Notes under the pieces: generated by a model
The model's database searches: none
Told to the model about the DNA's origin: nothing
What the model saw: only the letters and a program-made list of their open reading frames with translations
Assembly (NCBI RefSeq): GCF_002941025.1
Contig: NZ_PTJS01000001.1
Span: 2,976,001-3,040,000, forward strand
Direction: 5' to 3'
DNA from: Streptomyces sp. QL37
GTDB taxonomy: Bacteria; Actinomycetota; Actinomycetes; Streptomycetales; Streptomycetaceae
Length of the DNA stretch: 64,000 bases
Part shown: in pieces, positions 8,911 to 16,571 of the stretch
Numbering within the stretch: the stretch's first letter is position 1
Layout of the letters: each line of letters begins with the position of its first letter
Made by a program: the position numbers and the translations under genes

Positions 8911-9948
8911 TCACGGGCGCGACTCCTCCCAGGCAGGGATCTCACCGGTCCGGCCGGCCGCCGCCGTCAGCAGGTAGCCGGCCTGGAAGCGGCTCTGCGC
9001 GCCCAGTTCCTCCATGACATCGGCGATGTGACGCCGGCACGTACGGACGGACATGCCCAGGCGGTTGGCGATGGAGGCGTCCGTCATCCCTTCGACCAGG
9101 AGACGGACGATGGCCTGCCGGATGTCGCCGGCGACCTCGCTCCGGACACCGGTGGCCGGGGCACAGCGTTCGGCCGCCAGCCACAGCCGCTCGTAGGTCT
9201 CCACGATGAAGGCCACCAGGTGCGGCTCGCGGACCACCACTGCGCCCTGGGGGTTCCTGGGCAGGGAGATGATCGCTGTCTCCGCGTCGAAGACGAGGAG
9301 ACGGCTGAAGTGGTCGTCGGTGGTCCGTATGTGCGCGCCCAGCTGCGAGAGATGGGCGATGTACGCGGCCGTGGCCGGGCTGGACCGGGCCGTGTGCTGG
9401 TAGAGGATACGCATCCGCACGCCCCGGTCCAGCACTCCCCGATCGCGGGGCTCCGCCTCCTTGAGGGTGTCCTCGCCACGGGGGCCGCCCGGCTGGGCCG
9501 TGAGGATCTCGGTGCGGGCCCGCACGGCCAGATCGGCGATGACCGTGCGGACCTGTTCGAGCTCCTCCAGGACCTCGAACTTGCTCTCCCTCTCCTGGGA
9601 GTACTGGCTCGACTGGAACACCGGCAGGAAGGACATGATCGACGCCCGTCTCTCCTCCGCGAGCGCGCGACGGGTGCGTATCTCACGGTCGAGGGGACCT
9701 ACGACGGAGGCCACGGCCTCCTCCGGCGCCACGGCCCGAAGTCCTTCGTCCTGACCACCACGCAGCAGCCCCATGTCGTGAAGTTCTCGAACGGCCATGC
9801 TGACATGTGCAAGGGGCACATCGGTGTGCCTGCTCGCGGAGTTGGCCGAAAATACATCTTCCGTGGCACTCAGAAGCGCATATTCATACACAGTCCGCAG
9901 GATGTCATCGGACACCCCGCCTTCGTCCATCGTTGCATCAATTCCCAT
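8911..9948 (-). CDS. LuxR-type helix-turn-helix regulator
   Basis: This 345-aa regulator has a C-terminal LuxR/GerE helix-turn-helix at about residues 275-325 (MTDASIANRLGMSVRTCRRH, then HIADVMEELGAQSRFQ). The first 60 residues look like a TrmB-like winged helix (RTVYEYALLSATEDVFS). The central part, with ARTEILTAQ and LYQHTARSSPATAAYIAHL, resembles the effector-like domain of actinobacterial TrmB/LuxR hybrids. There is no receiver domain or phosphorylation site. The start is ATG 9948, preceded by AGGGGGAGGG; the frame is open for 64 codons further upstream, across an inverted repeat. It is transcribed divergently from region 3 and is the natural candidate for its local regulator. Confidence 0.85.
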   Translation of the reverse strand: MGIDATMDEGGVSDDILRTVYEYALLSATEDVFSANSASRHTDVPLAHVSMAVRELHDMGLLRGGQDEGLRAVAPEEAVASVVGPLDREIRTRRALAEERRASIMSFLPVFQSSQYSQERESKFEVLEELEQVRTVIADLAVRARTEILTAQPGGPRGEDTLKEAEPRDRGVLDRGVRMRILYQHTARSSPATAAYIAHLSQLGAHIRTTDDHFSRLLVFDAETAIISLPRNPQGAVVVREPHLVAFIVETYERLWLAAERCAPATGVRSEVAGDIRQAIVRLLVEGMTDASIANRLGMSVRTCRRHIADVMEELGAQSRFQAGYLLTAAAGRTGEIPAWEESRP

Positions 9949-9971
9949 CCCTCCCCCTTTCACTAGGCGTG

Positions 9972-9998
9972 TCAGCAAGCTGCCATGCAGCTTGCTGA
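9972..9998. promoter_or_regulatory. Perfect 11-bp inverted repeat, likely operator
   Basis: TCAGCAAGCTG, a 5-base spacer CCATG, and CAGCTTGCTGA form an exact dyad 23 bases upstream of the LuxR-type start codon. Its length and symmetry fit binding by a dimeric helix-turn-helix protein, so autoregulation by the neighbouring regulator is plausible. As RNA it would also form a hairpin in the regulator's leader. Confidence 0.6.
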
Positions 9999-10121
9999 TC
10001 CCCCCTTCCCGCTCATTCATCTGCGGTCTCTGGCATGGTGATTCATCCCCACCCCCTCCCTCACGGGAAACTGCGACGTGGATGGGTGAACAGGAACTTA
10101 CGCCCGAGCGAAGGTAGCTAC

Positions 10122-10241
10122 ATGAAGTCCTGGCCCACAACAGCGCCCATGGGCACGCCCCTTACCCCTGCTCCCGCCGCCCACGGCGCTGTCCGTGCGA
10201 ATGCGGCCGGCCCTCTCGGCGACGACACCGGCTGGGGCTGA
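10122..10241 (+). CDS. Possible 39-aa peptide upstream of the region 3 operon
   Basis: The ATG at 10122 has GAAGG seven to eight bases upstream and opens a 39-codon frame ending 94 bases before the fusion gene. The predicted peptide begins MKSWPTTAPMG, is rich in Pro, Ala, Thr and Gly, and ends GPLGDDTGWG. It has no membrane segment or Cys. It could be a leader peptide controlling the operon, a precursor peptide for the modifying enzymes downstream (ATP-grasp, HprK-like kinase), or a chance ORF. Only the ribosome site and position support it. Confidence 0.35.
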   Translation: MKSWPTTAPMGTPLTPAPAAHGAVRANAAGPLGDDTGWG

Positions 10242-10335
10242 CACCTCCTGCCGGGTGGCTGTCCTTCCCGCCGCCGCGGGTGTGCCGCAAGGGTCCGTAC
10301 ACCTTTTCCACGAGAACGAGCGAACGGGGCGATCC

Positions 10336-12843
10336 ATGATTCTCACCGGGCCGGAAATCGAGAGAGAACGAACGAACGGCCGCATCACGATCGAGCCGTT
10401 CACGCCGGAGCAGGTGAATCCGAACAGCTACAACTTCCGTCTCGGCACCACGCTGCGCACCTACGCGAACATGCCGCTGGACGCCCGGCGGACCAACGAC
10501 TTCGAAGAGATCGAGATCTCCGACGACGGTTACGTCCTGGAGCCCGGCAGGCTCTATCTCGCGCACACCATCGAGGTGTTGGGAAGCGAGCACTACGCGC
10601 CCACCTTCGCGGCGCGCTCCTCGGTCGCCAGGCTCGGCCTCTTCATCAACCTCTCCGCGAGCCTGGGCGACATCGGGTACACCGGCCAGTGGACCCTGCA
10701 GCTGTACACGATGAACAGGGTCCGGGTGTATCCCGGCATCAGCATCGGCCAGATGATGTGGTGGCGGCCGCAGGGCGAGATCGTCCTCTACGACGGCAAG
10801 TACCAGGGATCGGCGGGCCCCCGCTCCAGCGACATCCACGTCGACTTCGACAAGCAGTTCGCCCGCCAGCGCTTCCCGGGGCTCGGCGCCAGCTTCGACC
10901 CCGACGAGGTGGGGCCCAAGTTCGCCCAGCTCGCCGCGTCCAGCCACGACTTCCGGGTGCCGGCCGCCTTCTGTGTACCCGCGGGTGAGTTCACCGACGC
11001 GCTCACCGACGCACAGAACGCGGCACTGGCCGACGCCTTCACCGATCTCAAGGCCACGGTCGGAGCCTTCTTCACCGACTCCGCGGCGAAGATCCAGAAG
11101 GTCGGTGCCGAGGTCCGGATGCCCGAGCAGGCCAGGAAGCTGCTGGCCGCACGGCTGGGCGAGATGTTCCCGCCGTCCGGTGGCGCGGAGGCCGAACTGG
11201 CCGTCCGCTCCTCGGGGCTGGACGAGGACACCGAGGGCTCCAGCCTCGCCGGGATCCACACGTCCGTCCTCGGGGTCACCGGTGTGGACGCCGCCGTCGA
11301 GGCCGTCGAGGCGTGCTGGCGCTCGCACTACGAGGCCCCGGCCGTCGCGGCCCGCATCCGGGCGGGCCGGTTCTCCCCCGCACCACGCCTCGCCGTCCTC
11401 GTGCAGCGGCTCGTCCGCCCGGACTTCGCCGGGGTGGCGTTCACCGGCCTCGACGGCGACGCCGGCCGTGTCACCGTCGAGTACGTCGAGGGGCTCGCCG
11501 ACGAGCTCGTGGCCGGCGTCGCCGTGCCCCGGCGTACCGACTCGGACGTCCTGGCCGCCGGGACCGGCCGGGACGCGGCCGAGCACGAGATGCTCCGTCA
11601 GGTCGTGGACCTCGTGCGCCGGCTGCGCGCGAGCCGCGGGCACGACGTGGATGTCGAGTGGGCCGCCGACACCGAAGGCGTTCACCTCGTGCAGGTCCGC
11701 CCGCTCACCGCGTCCCGCGAGGTGGCCCGCCGCTCCGCCGAGCCGGTCACCGAGGCGCACCGGCTCTACGCCGACGACCTCCCCGCCGGCTTCGGTCTGG
11801 GCGCGGTGGCCGCCGTGTACAGCGGGTACACCGCCAAGCGCGGGCCCGCGCACCGGCTGGCCCACGAGCACGGGGTGTCCACCGGCGCGGGCTGGGTTCT
11901 GCGCTTCAACGGCCTGGGCCTGCACGGGCACGAGGGCGCGGCGGCCGTGCGCGACATGCTCGCGGGCGGCACCGGGGAATGCGTCCTCGACTTCGGGGAG
12001 AACCTGCGGCAGATCGTGGTGCCCAAGGAGGAGGTGCCGCGCCAGCTCGCCGTGACCACCGGGGCCGCGGGGGACGGCACGGACCTGCACACGGTGATCG
12101 TGCGGGACTTCATCCGCGGCGAACTCGGCGTGATATCGCGGCGGACGGCCGCGGGAGGGCTGGTCGTCGAGTACACCGAGGAGGGCCTGATGGCCCTGAA
12201 CCGGGGAACGGCGGGCGGCGAGGCGATCGTCGTCGAGGACGTGGCGGCGGCTCTCGGCGGGGCGGGCGGGCCGGACTGGCCGGGCGCCGGCGCCGCCCTG
12301 CGCCCGCACCTCGGCGAACTCGCACGGTTCACGGCGGCCATGCACGCCGTGCACGGCCCCGTGACGCTGGAATGGGTCTTCGACGGGGGCGTCCTGTACT
12401 TCGTCGACCACTCGGTCCTCGGCGACGACGACGTGACGGTCGCGCACGGGGAGGTCTGCATCTCACCGGGTACCGCCCGGGGGCCGCTCCTGCGCCTCGA
12501 CGACGACGCCGTACTGCGGCGTCTCTCCATCGGTCCGGCCGTGTCCATCGACAAGTCCAAGGACGTCACCGAGCACGAGGGGCTGGGCCGGATCCTCGAC
12601 CTGGTCACCTCGTACGACGAGAAGCCCGTGATCAGCGCCGCACGGCCGTACGCGGTGCTCTCCGTCCTCATCGAGCACGTGGCCGGGTTCGTCTTCGACC
12701 AGGGCTCCGCCCTGGGGCACCTGGCGATCCTGCTGCGCGAGGCCGGGATTCCCGCGGTGACCGCCGACGGGATCGAGGGGGCCGAAGCAGTGATCAGTGA
12801 TGGCACGGTCGCGACGACCGGCCGCAAGGGAGAACGCGCATGA
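10336..12843 (+). CDS. dCTP-deaminase-like / PEP-synthase-like phosphotransferase fusion
   Basis: This 835-aa protein joins two enzyme folds. Residues 1-175 are a dCTP deaminase/dUTPase trimer fold: EPGRLYL, AARSSVARLGL (phosphate-binding Arg-Ser-Ser, 94-96), DIGYTG and YDGKYQGSAGPRSS. The position of the catalytic Glu (E138 in E. coli Dcd) is Gln122. Residues 200-460 are the ATP-binding domain of PEP synthase/pyruvate phosphate dikinase: VRSSGLDEDTEGSSLAGIHT, QRLVRPDFAGVAFTG, DVEWAADTEGVHLVQVRPLT. Residues 480-700 are a middle domain I cannot assign. Residues 705-830 look like the swivelling phosphohistidine domain, with His796 in GSALGHLAILLREAGIPAV. There is no PEP-binding barrel, so the order resembles rifampin phosphotransferase, which uses ATP to phosphorylate a small molecule through a His relay. 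The ATG lies 94 bases after the possible peptide ORF. First main gene of the region 3 operon. Confidence 0.88.
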   Translation: MILTGPEIERERTNGRITIEPFTPEQVNPNSYNFRLGTTLRTYANMPLDARRTNDFEEIEISDDGYVLEPGRLYLAHTIEVLGSEHYAPTFAARSSVARLGLFINLSASLGDIGYTGQWTLQLYTMNRVRVYPGISIGQMMWWRPQGEIVLYDGKYQGSAGPRSSDIHVDFDKQFARQRFPGLGASFDPDEVGPKFAQLAASSHDFRVPAAFCVPAGEFTDALTDAQNAALADAFTDLKATVGAFFTDSAAKIQKVGAEVRMPEQARKLLAARLGEMFPPSGGAEAELAVRSSGLDEDTEGSSLAGIHTSVLGVTGVDAAVEAVEACWRSHYEAPAVAARIRAGRFSPAPRLAVLVQRLVRPDFAGVAFTGLDGDAGRVTVEYVEGLADELVAGVAVPRRTDSDVLAAGTGRDAAEHEMLRQVVDLVRRLRASRGHDVDVEWAADTEGVHLVQVRPLTASREVARRSAEPVTEAHRLYADDLPAGFGLGAVAAVYSGYTAKRGPAHRLAHEHGVSTGAGWVLRFNGLGLHGHEGAAAVRDMLAGGTGECVLDFGENLRQIVVPKEEVPRQLAVTTGAAGDGTDLHTVIVRDFIRGELGVISRRTAAGGLVVEYTEEGLMALNRGTAGGEAIVVEDVAAALGGAGGPDWPGAGAALRPHLGELARFTAAMHAVHGPVTLEWVFDGGVLYFVDHSVLGDDDVTVAHGEVCISPGTARGPLLRLDDDAVLRRLSIGPAVSIDKSKDVTEHEGLGRILDLVTSYDEKPVISAARPYAVLSVLIEHVAGFVFDQGSALGHLAILLREAGIPAVTADGIEGAEAVISDGTVATTGRKGERA

Positions 12844-14093
12844 GCGACACCGTCACATCCGCCGCCCCGCCGGCCGGCCCCTCCCGCCGGCGGTCGTGGC
12901 TGGTCCTCGGCGGGCTGCACCTCCTCAACGGCACCGCCCCGCTCGCCGGCACCGACCCGGTGGTCGTCGTGGAGCTCGGTGCCCCGGTGGAGCATGCCTT
13001 CCCGAGCAACACGGTGATCCTGCGCTGGGACACACTCGGGCCGCTGGAACCAGCCGTCCGCACGGTCGACGGGACCCGCCGGCACACCACGAAGGCCCGG
13101 GGCGAGGAGCTCTTCCCCGGCATGCTGCCGGGGGCCGCCCTGCGTGCGGCGGTGTCCGAGGTCACCGGCGGACACACCGGGCCGCTCGTGCCGCTGTTCT
13201 ACGTCACCGCGGACGGCGACCGGGCCCATGTGCACAGCCAGATCCGCTTCCTGGCGGAGGACGCCTGCTTCATCCGGATCACCCCCGACCCGGTGCCCAC
13301 GGCCGGCGTCGAGGAGCTGGAGTGGCTGCCGGAGGCGGTCCGGCTGCACGCCGGACAGTTCCTCCTCCTCAACAACCACCAGCGGTACTACCGCAAGTGC
13401 TTCGACGGCCAGGAGCTGGAGTACAAGTACACGCTCAGCCCGCCGGTGGACATCTGGACGCTGACGGTCGAGCTGTACGGCAACCTGCTCGGGGGCGGGC
13501 TGCCCGGCTACGTCATGGAGTACCGGGACGAGTACCAGGCGTGGGACTACCTCAACCACCTCTTCGAGGTGACCGGCCCCACCGAGGCCGAGGCCGGCTA
13601 CGCCTCCTTCATCCCCACCACCGACGGAAAGCACCTCCTCAAGCGGAAGTGGTACGCCGAGGACACCTTCGACCGCCGGGAGAGCCACACGTACGGGCTG
13701 GACGTGACGGACGACGGCGGCTTCGAGCGGTACATCCGCGAGGAGCTGAAGGTGGAGGCCGTCCGCCTGCCGTCCTTCCGCCGCGTCCGCTACGACGTCA
13801 ACTTCGAGTCGGTGCGCACCGGACACGTCTACGGCGTCTTCTTCGACCACTGCAGTCTGGTCGAGGACCACGAGGTGACGCTCAACCAGTGCGAACTGGA
13901 GTATCTGCGCAGCCGGGTCGCCGTCCCGCCCGACGAGGCCGCGGTGCTGGCCGAGATGGACGAGATCGTGAGCTGGCTGGAGGCGTTCCTGCGCGAGCAC
14001 GGCCTCGACGACCGGCGCGGCTTCTACTCCAAGCGCACCTTCCTCAAGGACGCCGTCGCGGCCCGTCCCCGGCTCGCCCGGAAGGCCGGCTGA
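12840..14093 (+). CDS. CYTH-like (triphosphate tunnel) domain protein
   Basis: This 417-aa protein is coupled by ATGA to the fusion gene. I see no close family, but GQELEYKYTL at residues 190-199 carries the Glu-x-Glu-x-Lys signature of CYTH/triphosphate tunnel metalloenzymes (class IV adenylate cyclase, thiamine triphosphatase, inorganic triphosphatase). The expected basic and acidic strands follow: KHLLKRKWYAED (264-275), FRRVRYDV (313-320), FFDHCSLVEDHEVTL (334-348) and CELEYLRSR (351-359). The first 180 residues are extra and unassigned. The family binds and usually cleaves triphosphates inside a beta tunnel with divalent metal. Among nucleotide enzymes, a role on a nucleoside or polyphosphate intermediate is a reasonable inference. 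Confidence 0.65.
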   Translation: MSDTVTSAAPPAGPSRRRSWLVLGGLHLLNGTAPLAGTDPVVVVELGAPVEHAFPSNTVILRWDTLGPLEPAVRTVDGTRRHTTKARGEELFPGMLPGAALRAAVSEVTGGHTGPLVPLFYVTADGDRAHVHSQIRFLAEDACFIRITPDPVPTAGVEELEWLPEAVRLHAGQFLLLNNHQRYYRKCFDGQELEYKYTLSPPVDIWTLTVELYGNLLGGGLPGYVMEYRDEYQAWDYLNHLFEVTGPTEAEAGYASFIPTTDGKHLLKRKWYAEDTFDRRESHTYGLDVTDDGGFERYIREELKVEAVRLPSFRRVRYDVNFESVRTGHVYGVFFDHCSLVEDHEVTLNQCELEYLRSRVAVPPDEAAVLAEMDEIVSWLEAFLREHGLDDRRGFYSKRTFLKDAVAARPRLARKAG

Positions 14094-14875
14094 TGCCGGG
14101 CACCCCCGTGCGTGGCGTACTGCTCGACCTGGAGGGCACGCTCTACGCCCGGGGTGCGGTGATCGACGGGGCGGCCCGGGCGGTGGACGCACTGCGGGAC
14201 CTGGGGGTGGGGCTGCGTTTCCTGACCAACACCGACTCCAAACCTGCGGAGCGGATCCGGCGGGAGCTGGAGGGATACGGCCTGACGGTGGCGTCCGACG
14301 AGCTGTTCACCCCTGTCGTGGCGGCGGCCGGGCTGCTGACGGCGGCCGGTGCCCGCACCTATCCGCTCGTGTCGCGGGAGCTGCGCGAGGTGCTGCCCAC
14401 CCTGGCCGGGGAACCGCCGTACAGCCACGTGCTGATCGGCGACTGCCGGGACACGCTGGACTACGCCGCACTGGACGGGGCCTTCCGGGCCGTACGGGGC
14501 GGAGCCCGGCTGATCGCCCTGCAGACCGGCCGCTACTTCAAACGGGCCGACGGCGACCACCTGGACACCGGTGCGGTGGTCGCGGCCGTCACGTACGCCT
14601 CCGGGGCCGAGGCCAGGGTGCTGGGGAAACCCTCTGCCGACTTCTTCGCACTCGCGGCCGGCTCCCTGGACGTGCCGGCCGCGGAGTGCGTCGTGGTCGG
14701 TGACGACGCCACGACCGACATCGCGGGCGGCCGGGCCGCCGGCTTCCGCACCGTCCAGGTCCGCACCGGCAAGTACGAGGACCAGCGGGCGGAGGGGCTG
14801 ACGGGGCAGGCCTCCGCCGAGCTGGGCTCCGTGACCGAGCTGCCGCGGCTCCTGCGGGAGTGGGGCGTTGCATGA
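14093..14875 (+). CDS. HAD superfamily phosphatase, subfamily IIA (NagD/LHPP-like)
   Basis: This 260-aa haloacid-dehalogenase phosphatase has motif I LLDLEGTLY with nucleophile Asp12, motif II FLTNTDSK, motif III Lys in VLGKPSADFF and motif IV VVGDDATTDIAGG. The C2 cap between motifs II and III is the IIA type found in NagD, phosphoglycolate phosphatase and LHPP. The residue two after the nucleophile is Glu14 where most HAD phosphatases have the acid/base Asp, which may lower or alter activity. It starts one base before the end of the preceding stop and overlaps the next gene by ATGA. It probably removes phosphate from a pathway intermediate. Confidence 0.9.
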   Translation: MPGTPVRGVLLDLEGTLYARGAVIDGAARAVDALRDLGVGLRFLTNTDSKPAERIRRELEGYGLTVASDELFTPVVAAAGLLTAAGARTYPLVSRELREVLPTLAGEPPYSHVLIGDCRDTLDYAALDGAFRAVRGGARLIALQTGRYFKRADGDHLDTGAVVAAVTYASGAEARVLGKPSADFFALAAGSLDVPAAECVVVGDDATTDIAGGRAAGFRTVQVRTGKYEDQRAEGLTGQASAELGSVTELPRLLREWGVA

Positions 14876-16566
14876 CCGTCTACTGGGTGGTCTGGGACGC
14901 CGGGGCCCACTGGGTCGTGGACCGGCTGGAGCGTGAGGGCGCGCTGCCGTCCGTGACCCGGATGCGGCAGCGCGGTGTCTTCGCCGCGGCACGGCCGGCC
15001 CGCCCCAACTGCCAGACCCCGCCGTCCCTGGCCACACTGTTCACCGGCACCTGGCCGGCCGAGCATCAGGTCACCGGATTCACCGTGCCGGGCGCCGGGG
15101 ACGGCCTCGCCAGCCATGTCAGCGGATTCGCGCCGGGCTTCCCGGCCGCGCCGCCGGTGTGGGAGGCGATGTCCGAGAACGATCTGACGAGCGCGCTCGT
15201 CCACGCTCCCTGGGTCTTCGGCGCCGACGGCCGGGTCGGGCCGCACGTGGACAGCGCGGTGGAGGCCTACAGCGACCGGCTGACCCGGCCCGCACGGCTC
15301 GTCCTGGACCGCGGCCGGGAGACACACCGCTGGGACATCGGCCCGTACGAGGTGGCGGTCCGGGCCGAGGAGGGCCCGGACGCGTCGCAGCAGGTGCGGG
15401 TGACCGGGCACGAGGAGCAGCTGCTCCTCGTGCCCGGAGCGCCGTGGCGGCCGTTCGGGCTGGACCGCTACAACGGGACCTGGGTGCGGTGCGTCCGGGT
15501 GGACGGCCGGCTCGTGGTGGTGCACACGGGGATCTGGCGGACACGGACCGGCGGGCGCAACGCGAAGAGTCTGCACCGCCTCGCGCAGTGCCCCCCGTTC
15601 GCGGGCGAGGGCGTCGGGCCGCTCTACCGCCGGGCGGCGTTCGGGCCCCGGCTGGCCGAGGGCGGGGACGGCTCCGCCGAGGAGTTCTTCCTCTCCTCGG
15701 TGGAATGCGTCGCCCGTTCGTTCGGGGCCGCGGCCGATGCGGTGCTGGAGACGCACGACGCGGACCTGGTGGTCGTCTACCTGCCGATGACCGACGACGT
15801 GGGCCACGAGTTCCTGGGCTGGTGCGACGAGCGCAGCGCGGCGCACCGCCCCGACATCGCCGAGCGCATATGGTCGTACGTCCGGCGCTGCTACGTGTGG
15901 TCGGACGCCATCCTGGGGCAGGTGCTCGACGGGGCCCGCGAGGAGGACACCGTGGTCCTGGGGGCCGACCACGGCATGGTCGGCAGCAACCGTCTGGTGC
16001 ACCTCAACGACCAGCTCGTGCGGGCGGGACTGGCCGCGTCCGCCGCCGGCGGCGGACTGGACGTGGACAGTTCCCAGGTCTTCTACCACCCGGCGAACAA
16101 CGGCTCCCTGTGGGTCTCCGGGACCGCCGCCGGCGATCCCGTGCGGCTCCGCCACCTCATGGCGCGGGCGTGTGCGGTGCTCTCCTCGATCACCGACCCG
16201 GAGACGGGCGATCCGGTGGTGACCGCCTTCCTCGGCCCCGACGGCCGGCCGCTCACCGGCACACAGCCGGACAGCGAGGTGGTCTACGTGGCCCTCAGGG
16301 ACGACTACCAGCCGAGCGCCGAGCTGCTGGGTGAGGGCCCGGTGGTCCGGCGGGCCCCCAAACCCGGGGCCCATGTGGTCAACACCGGTGACAGCAGGCT
16401 CCACGCGGTCCACGCGGCGGTCGGCCCGGGGATCGCGCCCGGTACCCCGGCGGAACCCGTCGACAACACCTTCCCGGCCGCACTGGTGCTCGGCGGGCTG
16501 GGCCTGGGGCCCTCCGCCGAAACCCTCTACCGCACCGTCCCGTTCGCACCGACACACGAGAGGTGA
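14872..16566 (+). CDS. Alkaline-phosphatase-superfamily phosphodiesterase/nucleotide pyrophosphatase-like
   Basis: This 564-aa protein has the metal and nucleophile set of the NPP/phosphoglycerol-mutase group. Asp9 is in VVWDAG. NCQTPPSLATLFTGTWP has Thr49 as the likely nucleophile, followed by HQVTGF. MTDDVGHEF gives Asp308 and His312, GADHGM gives Asp366 and His367, and a final His lies in LHAVHAAVGPG. There is no signal peptide, unlike secreted NPPs, so it acts inside the cell. The family cleaves phosphodiesters, pyrophosphates or phosphonates. Within this operon it could hydrolyse a nucleotide or phosphodiester intermediate. It is coupled at both ends: ATGA upstream and a five-base gap downstream. 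Confidence 0.88.
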   Translation: MTVYWVVWDAGAHWVVDRLEREGALPSVTRMRQRGVFAAARPARPNCQTPPSLATLFTGTWPAEHQVTGFTVPGAGDGLASHVSGFAPGFPAAPPVWEAMSENDLTSALVHAPWVFGADGRVGPHVDSAVEAYSDRLTRPARLVLDRGRETHRWDIGPYEVAVRAEEGPDASQQVRVTGHEEQLLLVPGAPWRPFGLDRYNGTWVRCVRVDGRLVVVHTGIWRTRTGGRNAKSLHRLAQCPPFAGEGVGPLYRRAAFGPRLAEGGDGSAEEFFLSSVECVARSFGAAADAVLETHDADLVVVYLPMTDDVGHEFLGWCDERSAAHRPDIAERIWSYVRRCYVWSDAILGQVLDGAREEDTVVLGADHGMVGSNRLVHLNDQLVRAGLAASAAGGGLDVDSSQVFYHPANNGSLWVSGTAAGDPVRLRHLMARACAVLSSITDPETGDPVVTAFLGPDGRPLTGTQPDSEVVYVALRDDYQPSAELLGEGPVVRRAPKPGAHVVNTGDSRLHAVHAAVGPGIAPGTPAEPVDNTFPAALVLGGLGLGPSAETLYRTVPFAPTHER

Positions 16567-16571
16567 GGGCA

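Larger units (their letters stand above)
9949..10335. other. 387-base divergent control region
   Basis: This gap between the LuxR-type start (leftward) and the dCTP-deaminase fusion (rightward) holds a perfect inverted repeat at 9972-9998 and a possible 39-codon ORF at 10122-10241. It is less GC-rich than the flanking genes (for example, 10030-10120 has several A/T-rich words). No unambiguous -35/-10 pair could be assigned. Confidence 0.6.

Noticed and set aside
10162..14192. Long minus-strand frames opposite the deaminase fusion and CYTH genes
   Set aside because: Shadows of the + strand operon; no ribosome site and low-complexity His/Gly/Arg-rich products.
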